Part shown: piece by piece, positions 1 through 5,339 of the stretch | How positions within the stretch are numbered: position 1 is the first letter of the stretch | Layout of the letters: every line of letters begins with the position of its first letter | NCBI GenBank assembly: GCA_021790855.1 | Contig: JAJYFP010000057.1 | Span: 1-5,339, forward strand | Source: Actinomycetes bacterium | Lineage (GTDB): Bacteria; Actinomycetota; Acidimicrobiia; Acidimicrobiales; Acidimicrobiaceae | Direction of reading: 5' to 3' | Length of the DNA: 5,339 nucleotides | Program-made: the position numbers and the translations under genes | Notes under the pieces: model-generated | The model's input: only the letters and a program-made list of their open reading frames with translations | Database searches by the model: none | What the model was told of the DNA's origin: nothing

Positions 1-264
1 TACAGAAAGATCCACATTTCGACTAACTACCACCATCGTTTCACCTAGAGCCAGCAGAGCAAACACGGTGGTATCTATCAAGATGAAACGAATATTCTGT
101 CCCCCTAAAAATCGAGGTCGAGCTACGGTAGTAGCACCCACGAAAAGGATTAAAATGCCAAAGATTCCAAACTCTCGAAGTCGAAATATCCGGGACGCCA
201 AGTCCCCTCGATCTCCACTTGTTTTTTTCGATGATCCTTTTGAGATAAGGGTTTGACTGTTCAT
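1..264 (-). CDS. Sugar ABC transporter permease, RbsC/RhaP/LsrC type (partial, C-terminus beyond window)
   Basis: This is the N-terminal 88 residues of an inner-membrane permease of the ribose/rhamnose/AI-2 importer group (BPD_transp_2 family). It would form the channel paired with the upstream ATPase. The first ~30 residues are polar and cytoplasmic. A hydrophobic segment follows at about 32-48 (core FGIFGILILFVGATTVA), then a second at about 60-80. The last visible residues, SRNVDLSV, match the family's conserved T-R-x-I-D-[LV]-S-V signature after the second membrane segment. The ATG at 262-264 overlaps the TGA of the ATPase gene (ATGA, four bases), with an AAGG ribosome-binding motif eight bases upstream, so translational coupling is likely. 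The frame stays open to base 1; family members are usually about 320-350 residues, so most of the protein is missing. The substrate cannot be read from this fragment; the RNVDLSV variant resembles the rhamnose and AI-2 subgroups, which is weak inference. Confidence 0.9.
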   Translation of the reverse strand, partial: MNSQTLISKGSSKKTSGDRGDLASRIFRLREFGIFGILILFVGATTVARPRFLGGQNIRFILIDTTVFALLALGETMVVVSRNVDLSV

Positions 265-1760
265 GCCACTGCCTTAGTGGTCGTGGCAAGAGCAATAATC
301 TTCTCCTCTGTGGCTTGGGAACGCTCAAACTCACCCACCAATGAGCCTTCTCTCATCACCAGGATCCGGTCCGAAAGAGCTAATACCTCAGGCAGTTCAG
401 ACGAAACGACGAGCACTGCGACACCGGTTCTCGCCAGTTCGAAGATCAATCGATGAACTTCAACTTTGGTTCCAATGTCTATTCCTCTGGTTGGTTCATC
501 GACAATAAGGACCTTTGGAGAACGGGAAAGCCACTTGGCAAGGACCACCTTTTGCTGATTCCCTCCCGAGAGTGTTGACACTGGACTTGTAAGTTTTGAG
601 TACTTGAGACGAAGCTTTAACGCCCAGTCTTTGCTAAAGTTCTTCTCTGCCTTTGAACTGAGAACTCCAAAACGTTTTAGAGACGCTAAAGACGCAAGAG
701 CTATATTTCTTGAGATCGCCATCTCCATAACCAAGCCTTGTTGGCGTCTATCTTCGGGAACGAGAGCTATTCCCGCCTCCATAGCACGAGCAGGTGAACC
801 TTTTTTCAGTTGAGTTGAATTGACCTTTACTGATCCATAGTCATAACGTCTAATGCCAAAGATCGCGCCCACTACCTCCGAGCGACCTGAACCAACAAGA
901 CCCGAGAGCGCGACGACCTCCCCAGCTCTTACAGAAAACGAGATATCGTTGAAAACTCCCTCTTCACTCAATCTCTCGACCTCTAAGACCACTTCGTGAA
1001 CGGATCTTTGCTCCGATCTTTCGGATAGATCAACATCACGTCCCACCATCGCTCTAACCAGAGTCTCCTCACTCACATTCTCAGTTAGATCGCTCATTAC
1101 GAACCGTCCGTCACGCATAACCGTCACCCGGTCACAAAGTCGAAAAACTTCTTCAAGCCGGTGCGAGATGAACAAAATTGCAACACCTTGCGCCTTAAGG
1201 GTCTTGGCTATGTGGAAAAGACGCTCCACTTCTTTTGCAGATAATGCAGCCGTCGGTTCGTCCATCACTACCACTTTGGCATTCAAGGTAAGAGCTTTTG
1301 CGATCTCGACCAACTGCTGTTCCGCAATTGAGAGCCCAATAGATACTTGTCTTGGATCAAGCGCAACCCCTAAAGAAGCAAAGATGGAACTCACTGAAGA
1401 GTTCATTTCCTCGTAGTCGATTCGATTAAAACTTCGTCGTGGCTGGCGCTCCATGTATATGTTCTCAGCAATAGTGAGATCAGGGAACAACGTGGGCTCC
1501 TGGTAGATCACCGCGATTCCACTATCAATAGAGTCTTTCGGAGAGGTGAAGGTGGTTTCAAAGTTTTCAAAGAGCATTTCTCCGGCATCTTTTTGATGCA
1601 GTCCCGCCAGTATCTTGACAAGCGTGGACTTACCGGCACCATTCTCCCCAACGAGGGCATGAATTTCGCCCGCAAACAACTCAAGGCTCGCATCTTCAAG
1701 AGCGTGGACCGCTCCAAAGTACTTGCGAACGTGCTTCAATGCCAACGTTGGCGTCACCAT
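261..1760 (-). CDS. Sugar ABC transporter ATP-binding protein, two-domain RbsA type
   Basis: This cytoplasmic ATPase energises a CUT2-class carbohydrate importer. It has 499 residues from the ATG at 1760, the usual length for RbsA-like proteins (~500). Domain 1 has Walker A GENGAGKST (38-46), a degenerate signature LSIAEQQ (143-149), Walker B VVVMDEPT (163-170) and an H-loop histidine (200). Domain 2 has the Walker A position as GLVGSGRSE (287-295), with Arg in place of Lys as is normal for the family. It also has signature LSGGNQQK (397-404) and Walker B VLIVDEPTRGID (417-428). Start choice: the frame is open from an ATG at 1820, but alignment to RbsA begins at MVTPTLALK, so 1760 is preferred. 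A TTG at 1793 preceded by AGGGG nine bases upstream is a real alternative (510 residues). It is the first gene of the operon, overlaps the permease gene by four bases, and lies behind the promoter and operator near 1900. The sugar is unknown; rhamnose or AI-2-type importers share this gene order. Confidence 0.93.
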   Translation of the reverse strand: MVTPTLALKHVRKYFGAVHALEDASLELFAGEIHALVGENGAGKSTLVKILAGLHQKDAGEMLFENFETTFTSPKDSIDSGIAVIYQEPTLFPDLTIAENIYMERQPRRSFNRIDYEEMNSSVSSIFASLGVALDPRQVSIGLSIAEQQLVEIAKALTLNAKVVVMDEPTAALSAKEVERLFHIAKTLKAQGVAILFISHRLEEVFRLCDRVTVMRDGRFVMSDLTENVSEETLVRAMVGRDVDLSERSEQRSVHEVVLEVERLSEEGVFNDISFSVRAGEVVALSGLVGSGRSEVVGAIFGIRRYDYGSVKVNSTQLKKGSPARAMEAGIALVPEDRRQQGLVMEMAISRNIALASLASLKRFGVLSSKAEKNFSKDWALKLRLKYSKLTSPVSTLSGGNQQKVVLAKWLSRSPKVLIVDEPTRGIDIGTKVEVHRLIFELARTGVAVLVVSSELPEVLALSDRILVMREGSLVGEFERSQATEEKIIALATTTKAVA

Positions 1761-1827
1761 ATGGGTACCGTTGTTCTTACCTACCTCAGGCAAAGTAGAA
1801 GTACCCCTGTGATAGCACATCGAACAG

Positions 1828-1847
1828 CACGTGAGTCCTCACTCGTG
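1828..1847 (-). other. Hairpin in the importer mRNA leader
   Basis: In the minus-strand transcript CACG and TGAG (separated by a two-base AG bulge) pair with CTCA and CGTG, giving an eight-pair stem with a very small loop. A second inverted repeat, GGGTAC (1806 to 1801) with GTACCC (1768 to 1763), ends two bases before the ATG at 1760 and loops out the purine-rich stretch containing GAGG. These structures could affect access to the start region. No U-tract follows either, so they are not intrinsic terminators, and no known riboswitch class is recognised. Confidence 0.3.
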
Positions 1848-1883
1848 TCCCTTCTCTCAAAACTGCAGTACCGGTAAATTCAT

Positions 1884-1901
1884 AGTTGAAACGTTTCAAC
1901 T
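1884..1901. promoter_or_regulatory. LacI-family operator, 18-base perfect palindrome
   Basis: AGTTGAAACGTTTCAACT reads identically on both strands and is centred on a CG step between 1892 and 1893. LacI/GalR-family operators typically have this form, with a central CpG into which a hinge-helix leucine inserts. It lies from about +8 to +25 relative to the predicted importer start, a position where a bound repressor would block initiation or early elongation. The divergently encoded LacI-family protein starting at 2152 is the likely ligand. Binding by another family member elsewhere in the genome cannot be excluded. Confidence 0.8.
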
Positions 1902-1914
1902 TCTGTGATAAGAA

Positions 1915-1943
1915 ATGTTAACCTGTTTGAAACTTTCTGTCAA
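1915..1943 (-). promoter_or_regulatory. Sigma70-type promoter of the sugar importer operon
   Basis: On the minus strand a perfect -35 hexamer TTGACA (1943 to 1938) is followed by a 17-base spacer and TAACAT (1920 to 1915), which matches the -10 consensus at four of six positions. Transcription would start near 1908, leaving a leader of about 150 bases before the ATG at 1760. The spacer contains GAAACTTTC (1929-1937), a degenerate copy of the nearby operator core. The placement directly upstream of the full palindrome supports a repressed promoter. The start site is inferred, not observed. Confidence 0.7.
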
Positions 1944-2151
1944 GGAGATTTGAAAAATATATGTTTTAGCTCAAGAAAGACCTCGGCAAAGTCTTCGATT
2001 CCAACCGTGAATTTGACGTGTCGATGGCGTTACACTTGCTTCAGAAAAGTCAGTCAGATTGACAACTGGTTAAATAGAAGCGCTAGTTAGGTCAGGTATC
2101 GATCTACTTTAGAGATGGGAAGAACATTTTGCAAGACACGAGCAACTTTAG
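1944..2151 (+). other. Upstream region of the LacI-family gene, no gene seen
   Basis: I see no credible gene here; the only open frame crossing it encodes a composition unlike a protein and has no ribosome-binding site. A TTGACA at 2059-2064 could be a -35 box for the regulator gene, but the best -10 candidate, TAGTTA at 2084-2089, is poor and 19 bases away. An A/T-rich TATATG at 1958-1963 is another weak -10 candidate. No Shine-Dalgarno sequence lies close to the ATG at 2152. The regulator's promoter is therefore unresolved. Confidence 0.3.
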
Positions 2152-3162
2152 ATGAACAAACAAAGGGTAACAGTGAAAGAGGTTGCTAAGAGAGCAAACG
2201 TCTCTTTGGGAACAGTGTCCAATGTTCTGAACGAACCTTCAAGAGTAGCTAAGACCACCAGAGATCGGGTTTTAAAAGCCATAGAGGAGACAGGTTTCGT
2301 CCGCAACACTGCGGCTCGACAGTTAAGAGGCGCCGGGTCTAAAGCCGTAGGAATCGTGGTGCTTGACTCCTCTAATCCCTTCTTTACCGAGATAATTCGC
2401 GGAGCTGAAGACGCTTTACGTGAAGAAGGATATGTACTCATAGCTTGTTCCACAGATGAATCACAGGCTGTGGAGTCCCAATATCTAAGTCTCTTGGAGG
2501 AACATAGAGTCGAAGGCATACTTATAACACCCTCGACAAAAGATCTCTCACGAATTAATGCATTGACTCAAAAAGGTCTCCGAGTTGTACTTGTCGATCG
2601 CAAGACCAAACGAAAAGATATCTGTTCTGTAACCGTAGACGACGTCTATGGCGGAACTCTTGCCGTCGAACACCTCATTTCGAAAGGACATCGGAGAATC
2701 CTGTTTATAAATGGTCCTCAGACAATCAGGCAGTGTTACGACAGGCGGGCTGGGGTTCTTTCGGCCATTGAAAAACATCGAAACATCGATCCCGACGTCA
2801 CACTCTTAGAGTTCGAAGTTCCGTCTCTTACCCTTAGTGCAGGTGAAAACGCCTCACTTCAAGTCCTCTCATGCTCTTACGACTTCACTGCAATCATATG
2901 TGCAAACGATCTGTTGGCACTTGGAGTCATTCGGACGTGCTCGAAGTTGGGAGTTAAAATACCTAAAGATCTCGCTTTGGTAGGATATGACGACATTACT
3001 TTTGCATCAATGGTCTCTCCATCATTGACCTCAGTTCGTCAACCCCAACAAGAGCTTGGGTCTCAAGCGGCACAGCTCCTGTTGGATGAACTACGCGAAA
3101 AAAACCATAAACATCAAGAGGTACGTTTCAGTCCGACTTTAATCCCCAGAGAGTCCACCTAG
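2152..3162 (+). CDS. LacI/GalR-family transcriptional regulator, probable repressor of the divergent sugar importer
   Basis: A complete 336-residue protein, the normal length for the family. The N-terminal helix-turn-helix spans about residues 6-27 (VTVKEVAKRANVSLGTVSNVLN region). The hinge helix AARQLR (54-59) carries Leu58, equivalent to the leucine that enters the minor groove at the operator's central CpG. From about 65 on there is a periplasmic-binding-protein-like sensor domain, with NPFF (75-78), the late GYDD motif and the C-terminal S-L-T-S-V-R-Q-P motif that are family hallmarks. It should dimerise, bind a sugar-type effector and leave DNA on binding it. The ATG is the first possible start, because an in-frame TAG lies immediately upstream (2149-2151); no clear ribosome-binding site precedes it, so weak or leaderless initiation is possible. 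It is divergent from the importer operon, and the 18-base palindrome between them is its likely target. The effector is unknown. Confidence 0.93.
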   Translation: MNKQRVTVKEVAKRANVSLGTVSNVLNEPSRVAKTTRDRVLKAIEETGFVRNTAARQLRGAGSKAVGIVVLDSSNPFFTEIIRGAEDALREEGYVLIACSTDESQAVESQYLSLLEEHRVEGILITPSTKDLSRINALTQKGLRVVLVDRKTKRKDICSVTVDDVYGGTLAVEHLISKGHRRILFINGPQTIRQCYDRRAGVLSAIEKHRNIDPDVTLLEFEVPSLTLSAGENASLQVLSCSYDFTAIICANDLLALGVIRTCSKLGVKIPKDLALVGYDDITFASMVSPSLTSVRQPQQELGSQAAQLLLDELREKNHKHQEVRFSPTLIPREST

Positions 3163-3174
3163 GCCAGTGCTTTT

Positions 3175-4722
3175 TTAGGCCATCGCTGAAGCGATTACCA
3201 TAGCGTTAGGTGATCCGAGACCAGTACATGCGTCCCAACCGACCCCAGCAGAGTAAGCACCATTATTCCCTGACGTGATATCGTAAAAAGCAGGCGCCGA
3301 GGTCGACAAGGTCTTCTCCTCGAGCGAATATAAGAAAGGGTTCCAAAAGCCAAGTCCCTTCCCTGATCTCTCAACCAGCCGGGCGACCAGTCCACCAATC
3401 AATGGAGCTACGGCACTAGTGCCTCCAAAAACCAACTGCGAGCCATCGACGAGAACTTGGTAACCTGTATTTGGATCAGCGTTACCGGCAACATCTGGAA
3501 CGCCTCTTCCTGGGCCACCTTGTGGATTTGCCGAAGGAGGCAACTTTATCGAACTCTGATAACTCGGAACAGCGAATATTGAGCTAATTCCTCCACCAGT
3601 GGCGCCTCCTGCGTTACCGAGATCGTTCCATGTAACCTCGCTACGTATCTGTCCTGAACTGTTCAGTTGAAGAGTCGTCCCGCCGCATGCCAATGCGTAA
3701 GGAGCAGATGCGGGAAAATCCACATGCGCCAAACCGTCAGTCTCTCCGTCTGAGGAACCGTTATCGCCCGCTGCAACCGTTACAGTTGCACCCATAACCG
3801 TTGCCTCTTCAATCACCTGGGCCATCAAACTTATGGAACTCCTAGGCCAGGTATTCTCTGGACCGCCCCAGCTAATAGAGATGACTGAAGGTGCAATCGT
3901 CTTGTCATGAGCTGCTTGAGAAACTGCGTCAATGAATCCTTGATTAGTATTCGGTGCAAAGTAAACTCCGATCTTGGCCCCCGGTGCAATTGCTCCAACT
4001 ACCTCTATATCCAACATCACCTCGCCATCAGGACCATTGGGAGTAGAAGGAGAGTTTGTTCCGCCGTCAACACTTATAGCTTCCACCGTTGGTGGAGCAA
4101 GGCCCAAGGACCTAAAGTACGTGGAGATATCAGAGTCTCTGAAACCTCCACCAAGTTCTATAAGAGCAATACCCACTCCCTTCCCAGTAAGATTTGGCGG
4201 GTAAGAATATGCCTGGGCCACTTGTAAAGGGGTGTAGGATACTCCACCAGCAGTGGCCGAACGCAGGTTTGTCTTAGCCTGAGCGGATGTATCAAGCCCT
4301 AATACATCAACGATCAAAGCGCGTATCCCTTCTGGGAGATTCAGCTCTTCTTCTGGGGCTCTAAAGTGTTCGCCTCCTCTAGTTCGATAGTTACGAAGTC
4401 GAACTCCGAAAGCTCTAAAGACGTTATCTGCTGATCCAATAGCCATCACTCTTCTGCGACCAAGATCGATCTCTTCTATGACAAAACCACTTTGTCGTAA
4501 AAACTCGGCCACCAAATTGGCATCCAACTCGCTGGCACCAAATCGCTCCTTAAACTCATCCCTGCTCAAAACGACATTCTCACCACCAATGTCACCAGTT
4601 GTCGCATGTATCGGATTGCGTCTCAGGTATACACTTATCGAAACAGGATTTTCAAGGTCGACTCGATCAAGAGCCTCCTCTTGGCTATGGTCCTTTGTGA
4701 AGTAACGCTCAGACTCAGTCAA
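3175..4722 (-). CDS. S53 family serine-carboxyl peptidase (sedolisin/kumamolisin-like) with propeptide
   Basis: A complete 515-residue endopeptidase precursor of the acid-active S53 family. Residues ~24-145 form the pro-kumamolisin activation domain (starts NPVSISVYLRR). A linker follows, and the mature enzyme probably begins near 156-160, before SYTPLQVAQAY. By the spacing known from kumamolisin, the catalytic residues are Glu234 and Asp238 (in GEVMLDIE), Ser436 (in GGTSAVAP) and oxyanion-hole Asp320 (AAGDNG). The auxiliary Glu189 and Trp285 are also present. The calcium site is represented by Asp481-Ile482 and Gly493, Gly495, Asp497 (AGVGWD), with a shorter intervening loop than in kumamolisin. 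The TTG start follows AGGAGG with a four-base gap, and an in-frame TGA lies just upstream, so no longer N-terminus exists. The N-terminus is charged and hydrophilic, so no signal peptide is visible and the export route is unclear. It converges on the regulator gene with 12 bases between stops. Activation by self-cleavage at low pH is family knowledge. Confidence 0.95.
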   Translation of the reverse strand: MTESERYFTKDHSQEEALDRVDLENPVSISVYLRRNPIHATTGDIGGENVVLSRDEFKERFGASELDANLVAEFLRQSGFVIEEIDLGRRRVMAIGSADNVFRAFGVRLRNYRTRGGEHFRAPEEELNLPEGIRALIVDVLGLDTSAQAKTNLRSATAGGVSYTPLQVAQAYSYPPNLTGKGVGIALIELGGGFRDSDISTYFRSLGLAPPTVEAISVDGGTNSPSTPNGPDGEVMLDIEVVGAIAPGAKIGVYFAPNTNQGFIDAVSQAAHDKTIAPSVISISWGGPENTWPRSSISLMAQVIEEATVMGATVTVAAGDNGSSDGETDGLAHVDFPASAPYALACGGTTLQLNSSGQIRSEVTWNDLGNAGGATGGGISSIFAVPSYQSSIKLPPSANPQGGPGRGVPDVAGNADPNTGYQVLVDGSQLVFGGTSAVAPLIGGLVARLVERSGKGLGFWNPFLYSLEEKTLSTSAPAFYDITSGNNGAYSAGVGWDACTGLGSPNAMVIASAMA

Positions 4723-4726
4723 GGAT

Positions 4727-4732
4727 CCTCCT
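4727..4732 (-). promoter_or_regulatory. Strong ribosome-binding site that decides the TTG start of the S53 peptidase
   Basis: On the minus strand AGGAGG lies four bases before TTG at 4722. The combination of a near-perfect Shine-Dalgarno sequence and an in-frame stop (TGA, 4734 to 4732) immediately upstream fixes the start even though the codon is TTG. Confidence 0.75.
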
Positions 4733-4916
4733 CAAGTTATCGTCCACAGGCCGAGAAGACGGCTACTGTATAACCATTCTAAGGCTACAGTTGCAGGTTT
4801 CGAAAAGACTGAGAATCAGATATCAAAGAGCCAAACACTCTCTCGCAATTGCCAACTACGTCGTGCGCTAGAGTGCTCCAGGCTGCCATGACCCTAACAT
4901 CTACTTCGATTCACAC
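4733..4916 (-). other. Intergenic region upstream of the S53 peptidase; contains an inverted repeat and a weak promoter candidate
   Basis: No gene is seen. On the minus strand TATACA (4772 to 4767) is a possible -10 box, with a poor -35 (CTGCAA, 4796 to 4791) at an 18-base spacer. A six-base inverted repeat, ACTGTA (4765-4770) and TACAGT (4786-4791), overlaps both elements and also forms part of a repeated GGCTAC motif (4761-4766, 4783-4788). It could be a regulator site, but it is short. The outer boundary of the insertion sequence should lie somewhere in the right part of this stretch; I cannot place it. Confidence 0.3.
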
Positions 4917-5064
4917 GCAACGACTCATTTTCCGTTGCATCTGAATGATAAATAGTGAGTCTACTCACCAGATGCACCTTTTTCAAGGTTCTTCCCTTGG
5001 GCTTCATTCTCACCCGCCCGAGGGTCGTTCTCGCCTCTCCAAGCACGGCCAGTATCGCTACTGG
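4917..5064 (-). ncRNA. Candidate omegaRNA (guide RNA) scaffold overlapping the tnpB 3' end
   Basis: Read on the tnpB strand, a series of hairpins occurs within about 150 bases. Stem CCAGTA/TACTGG has a GCGA loop (5064-5049). Stem ACCTT/AAGGT has a GAAA loop (4989-4976). Stem TGCATCTG/CAGATGCA (4976-4969 with 4943-4936) encloses GTGAG/CTCAC with loop TAGA, which contains the stop codon. Stem GCAACG/CGTTGC (4938-4933 with 4922-4917) has a ten-base loop. GACTCA (4927-4922 on the plus strand) could also pair with TGAGTC (4956-4961), as an alternative or pseudoknot pairing. Known omegaRNAs overlap the 3' end of tnpB and run to the element's right end, so location and structure fit. Both ends and the guide boundary are unknown, and some stems share a few bases. 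Confidence 0.4.
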
Positions 5065-5339
5065 TCTTACATGCTCTCTTTAGGTGATGGGTCATCCCAT
5101 CATCTAAACTGTCGCCTGTACCAAGTGGCCCGGGAACGAACAGGGCAGTGGCCTCAACTAGACCAGGACTGGTATCCGACCAGTCACGGATATTTGATGA
5201 AGCATTGTCATCACGATCTACCTCGACGTGGCAAGTATCACAGGTAAGCCTTTTGGCGAGCTTTGCACCTTGTAATTTACCTCCACAGTTGTGGTGGATC
5301 TGTGATGAAGGGAAGAAGCGATCTACAACCACTACCTTG
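4961..5339 (-). CDS. tnpB: TnpB RNA-guided nuclease (IS200/IS605 or IS607 group), C-terminal part, truncated by the window edge
   Basis: The last 125 residues of a TnpB protein, the transposon-encoded RNA-guided DNA nuclease related to Cas12. The visible part starts KVVVVDRFFPSS, the conserved block before the zinc ribbon. The ribbon has C33-x-x-C36 as the second pair, while the first pair is H15-x-x-C18 (HHNCGG) rather than C-x-x-C. DRDDNASSN (41-49) is the conserved DRDxNAxxN block carrying the last RuvC-like catalytic aspartate. After IRDW comes a ~72-residue low-complexity polar tail that ends in a TAG stop; such tails are familiar in actinobacterial TnpBs. The frame is open to the right edge, so whether the upstream gene is intact or a transposase gene accompanies it cannot be told. 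The GTG at 5332 is an internal valine codon, not the start. Confidence 0.88.
   Translation of the reverse strand, partial: KVVVVDRFFPSSQIHHNCGGKLQGAKLAKRLTCDTCHVEVDRDDNASSNIRDWSDTSPGLVEATALFVPGPLGTGDSLDDGMTHHLKRACKTSSDTGRAWRGENDPRAGENEAQGKNLEKGASGE

Larger units (their letters stand above)
4917..5339 (-). mobile_element. 3' portion of a TnpB-encoding insertion sequence, boundaries unresolved
   Basis: The TnpB coding fragment and the hairpin GCAACG/CGTTGC at 4917-4938 mark the right-end side of an IS200/IS605- or IS607-type element. Subterminal hairpins are expected near the ends of IS200/IS605 elements, but I cannot identify the cleavage site or target sequence, and these elements leave no target duplication to use as a marker. 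The left part of the element lies outside the window. Confidence 0.5.

Noticed and set aside
41..334. A 97-residue minus-strand open frame across the ATPase/permease junction.
   Set aside because: It is out of frame with both real genes; the permease frame from 264 gives membrane segments and the family signature.
1905..2090. A 61-residue plus-strand open frame in the divergent control region, a possible leader peptide.
   Set aside because: It starts inside the importer promoter on a non-ATG codon, has no ribosome-binding site, and its composition is not protein-like.
3156..3176. A possible intrinsic terminator of the regulator gene: short stem CAC-C-T/AGTG followed by C and six T.
   Set aside because: The stem is only about four pairs with a bulge; it is too weak to call without RNA data.
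3160..3182. Direct repeat TAGGCCA at 3160-3166 and 3176-3182 spanning both stop codons.
   Set aside because: Seven bases repeated once is compatible with chance, and no insertion boundary is seen there.
3907..4227. Plus-strand open frames of 76 to 106 residues inside the peptidase gene.
   Set aside because: They are shadows of the S53 gene, whose frame contains all catalytic motifs at family spacing.
4845..4852. Eight-base palindrome GCAATTGC.
   Set aside because: It is short and isolated, with no second copy or promoter context.
4945..5247. A 100-residue plus-strand open frame opposite tnpB, rich in His, Ser and Tyr.
   Set aside because: It mirrors the TnpB C-terminal tail and zinc ribbon on the other strand; the minus frame carries clear family motifs and this one carries none.

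Overview
The window is ordinary bacterial chromosome with one mobile-element end. Base composition looks close to balanced. The LacI regulator, the actinobacterial style of the TnpB zinc-ribbon tail and the kumamolisin-type (S53) acid peptidase suggest an actinobacterium, perhaps from an acidic habitat. That assignment is inference from family resemblance, not proof.

Layout, left to right. (1) Bases 1-1760, minus strand: a carbohydrate ABC importer operon of the RbsA/RbsC type. The two-domain ATPase comes first, followed by a permease that overlaps it by four bases (ATGA) and runs off the left edge. (2) Bases 1761-2151: a divergent control region. It holds a good sigma70-type promoter for the importer (TTGACA, 17-base spacer, TAACAT on the minus strand). 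An 18-base perfect palindrome with the central CG typical of LacI-family operators lies just downstream of the -10 box. (3) Bases 2152-3162, plus strand: a full-length LacI/GalR-family regulator, the obvious candidate to bind that palindrome. (4) Bases 3175-4722, minus strand: a complete S53 (sedolisin/kumamolisin) serine-carboxyl peptidase with every recognisable catalytic residue and a propeptide, but no visible signal peptide. It converges on the regulator gene with only 12 bases between stop codons. (5) Bases 4723-4960: intergenic, containing the peptidase's upstream region and the 3' side of an insertion sequence. (6) Bases 4961-5339, minus strand: the C-terminal part of a TnpB RNA-guided nuclease (IS200/IS605 or IS607 group), cut by the right edge.

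How the parts work together: the regulator and importer form a standard sugar-responsive module, in which an unidentified sugar, possibly rhamnose-like, would release the repressor and open the importer promoter. The peptidase looks independent. The most interesting non-coding signal is a cluster of hairpins, two with GNRA tetraloops, across the tnpB 3' end and stop codon on the tnpB strand. This is where an omegaRNA (guide RNA) scaffold would be expected. I found no convincing evidence of an entirely new system.
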